From Chloroflexota bacterium (lineage in GTDB: Bacteria > Chloroflexota > Anaerolineae > Anaerolineales > UBA11858): a stretch of 6,091 nucleotides of DNA. The DNA lies in contig DOTA01000059.1 of NCBI GenBank assembly GCA_003513015.1, positions 608 to 6,698 of the forward strand, in the 5' to 3' direction. Positions 5,089 to 6,091 of this stretch are shown piece by piece. The notes beneath the pieces were generated by a model. It was not told where the DNA came from and ran no database searches. It saw only the letters and a list, made by a program, of their open reading frames with translations. Position numbers and translations under genes: made by a program. How positions within the stretch are numbered: the first letter of the stretch is position 1; every line of letters starts with the position of its first letter.

Positions 5089-5823
5089 ATGAAAAAATCA
5101 ACCTTGCACCCGGCAGTGAAAATCACCTTCTCGCTGGCCTTTATCGCGGCCCTTACCCTCAGCTATTTTGCCTATCGCTGGTACACCCGCAGCGGAGGCC
5201 GCACCGCCGAGGTACTCGCCACCATCCGCAATCCCAGCAAACACCCAGAGTGGCACATCGCCGCAGGGTCGGTTTGCAACCAAGCACCCTTTTCGATGCC
5301 CACGGATGGATTTATCGGCTTTATTTGGGGGGATTCCTTCCGGCCGGGACACAAACATCAGGGGTTGGATATTTTTGGCGGCGCGGACCCGGGGGTGACT
5401 CCGGTTTACGCGGCCTATCCCGGCTATTTGAGCCGCCTGCCCGATTGGAAATCATCCGTTATTATCCGCATCCCCAGTGATCCCCTAAACCCGGGGCGGC
5501 AAATCTGGACCTATTACACCCACATGGCCAACCCCAATGGTGATTCCTATATCGCGGAGGCTTTTCCCCCCGGAACATCAGAAGTTTTTGTGGAGGCAGG
5601 TACCCTCCTGGGGTATCAGGGCAACTATTCGGGCGATCCCAATAACCCCACCGGGGTGCATCTGCATTTTTCGATTGTCAAAGATGAGGGCAGCGGGAAT
5701 TTCAGCAATGAGCTAAAAATCGACAACACTTATGATCCCACACCTTATTTGGGGATGCCGCTAAACGCCAAAGAGAATCCCGCTCAGGTTCCGGTGTGCG
5801 CCCAGCCGGAGGAGACCTCCTGA
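5089..5823 (+). CDS. M23 (LytM-type) metallopeptidase, membrane anchored
   Basis: This encodes 244 residues. Residues 11-29 form a hydrophobic segment after KKS and other basic residues, either an uncleaved membrane anchor or a signal peptide without a lipobox. The peptidase domain (about 75-222) has every expected M23 position: H90 and D94 in HQGLD, H145 in YYTHM, and H191 with H193 in GVHLHFS. Zinc is bound by H90, D94 and H193, with H145 and H191 catalytic in this family. Such enzymes cut peptide cross-links in peptidoglycan or act as envelope remodelling factors; in lineages with unusual walls the target is uncertain. C63 and C237 flank the domain and could form a disulfide outside the cell. 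There are no coiled coil, LysM or SH3 domains to target it, which makes the adjacent TPR protein a possible partner. It starts 43 bases after the TPR gene without a good ribosome binding site, and its TGA overlaps the next ATG by one base. Confidence 0.92.
   Translation: MKKSTLHPAVKITFSLAFIAALTLSYFAYRWYTRSGGRTAEVLATIRNPSKHPEWHIAAGSVCNQAPFSMPTDGFIGFIWGDSFRPGHKHQGLDIFGGADPGVTPVYAAYPGYLSRLPDWKSSVIIRIPSDPLNPGRQIWTYYTHMANPNGDSYIAEAFPPGTSEVFVEAGTLLGYQGNYSGDPNNPTGVHLHFSIVKDEGSGNFSNELKIDNTYDPTPYLGMPLNAKENPAQVPVCAQPEETS
5808..5820 (+). promoter_or_regulatory. Ribosome binding site of the SDR gene, within a small hairpin
   Basis: GGAGG at 5808-5812 is a strong ribosome binding site ten bases before the ATG at 5823. 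It is directly complementary to CCTCC at 5816-5820 with a three-base loop (AGA), so the site can fold on itself. A second register, GGAGA (5811-5815), would give seven-base spacing. Because the site lies in the last codons of the peptidase gene, upstream ribosomes would melt the hairpin, giving coupled translation. Confidence 0.5.
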
Positions 5824-6091
5824 TGAGCGAATTTGATGGCAAAGTGGTTCTGATTGCCGGAGCAGGTAAAGGCTTGGGGCGGGCGCTGGCGGAGGCCTTT
5901 GCCGCGCGGGGAGCGATCATCGCCGCCCAAGATTTAACGCCCATCAACCTGGATGAAACGGTGGCGCGCCTGCAGGCTGCTAACGGCCGGGCGCAAGCCT
6001 ATGTGGCCGATCTCGCCAGCAAACTGGCGCTGCAAACCATGCTGTACGAAATTTTGGATGAGTTTGGCCGCATCGATGTGCTGATCAACTG
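5823..6091 (+). CDS. Short-chain dehydrogenase/reductase (SDR), N-terminal part
   Basis: The gene starts at ATG 5823 in a TGATG overlap with the peptidase stop and runs off the right edge after 89 codons. It shows the classical Rossmann start: strand KVVLIAG, then the nucleotide loop GAGKGLG (13-19, pattern GxxxGxG), an acidic D37 at the end of the second strand, which favours NAD(H) over NADP(H), the conserved acidic D63 in ADL, and the DVLIN strand (about 85-89) that normally leads into NNAG. The catalytic Ser-Tyr-Lys set lies outside the window, so the substrate and even activity cannot be judged. An alanine replaces the usual threonine of the TGxxxGxG start (residue 12), which is a common variation. 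Strong ribosome binding site at 5808-5812. Confidence 0.9.
   Translation, partial: MSEFDGKVVLIAGAGKGLGRALAEAFAARGAIIAAQDLTPINLDETVARLQAANGRAQAYVADLASKLALQTMLYEILDEFGRIDVLIN

Overview
The window is a dense stretch of bacterial chromosome of moderate to high GC. It is cut off at both ends inside genes and holds nine protein-coding genes. No rRNA, tRNA, CRISPR array, insertion sequence or phage gene is visible. The housekeeping set (RecD2-type helicase, DNA polymerase III delta, YbaK-type deacylase, M23 peptidase, SDR oxidoreductase), the style of the TPR and DUF6391-like membrane proteins, and a C-rich/G-rich palindromic repeat of a kind I associate with Chloroflexota genomes suggest a member of the Chloroflexota, perhaps Anaerolineae. 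That placement rests on recollection, not on a search.

Layout. Positions 1-1143 (+) carry the C-terminal half of a RecD2-like ATP-dependent DNA helicase, with a palindromic repeat inserted in frame (about 461-501). A near-consensus promoter (1161-1189) then drives a small unrecognised gene (1230-1523, +). An 11-bp inverted repeat (1561-1589) separates it from a convergent minus-strand pair. That pair, read right to left, is a DUF6391-like membrane protein (2595-3128) followed one base later by holA, DNA polymerase III delta (1595-2593). A 76-bp divergent control region (3129-3204) carries two back-to-back -10 boxes. The rightward one lies so close to its gene that the mRNA is probably leaderless.

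From 3205 to the right edge, five genes run in the same direction with overlaps or short gaps: an EthD-like dimeric barrel protein, a YbaK/EbsC aminoacyl-tRNA deacylase, a membrane-anchored TPR protein, a membrane-anchored M23 (LytM) metallopeptidase with all its metal ligands, and the start of an SDR oxidoreductase. They look like one operon with translational coupling at two junctions.

How the genes fit together. The left half concerns DNA transactions (helicase, clamp-loader subunit) and the right half combines translation quality control with envelope functions. I see no clear novel defence or mobile system. The most interesting points are the repeat insertion inside the helicase, the HXXEH-bearing membrane protein coupled to holA, the overlapping divergent promoters with a leaderless start, and the TPR/M23 membrane pair.
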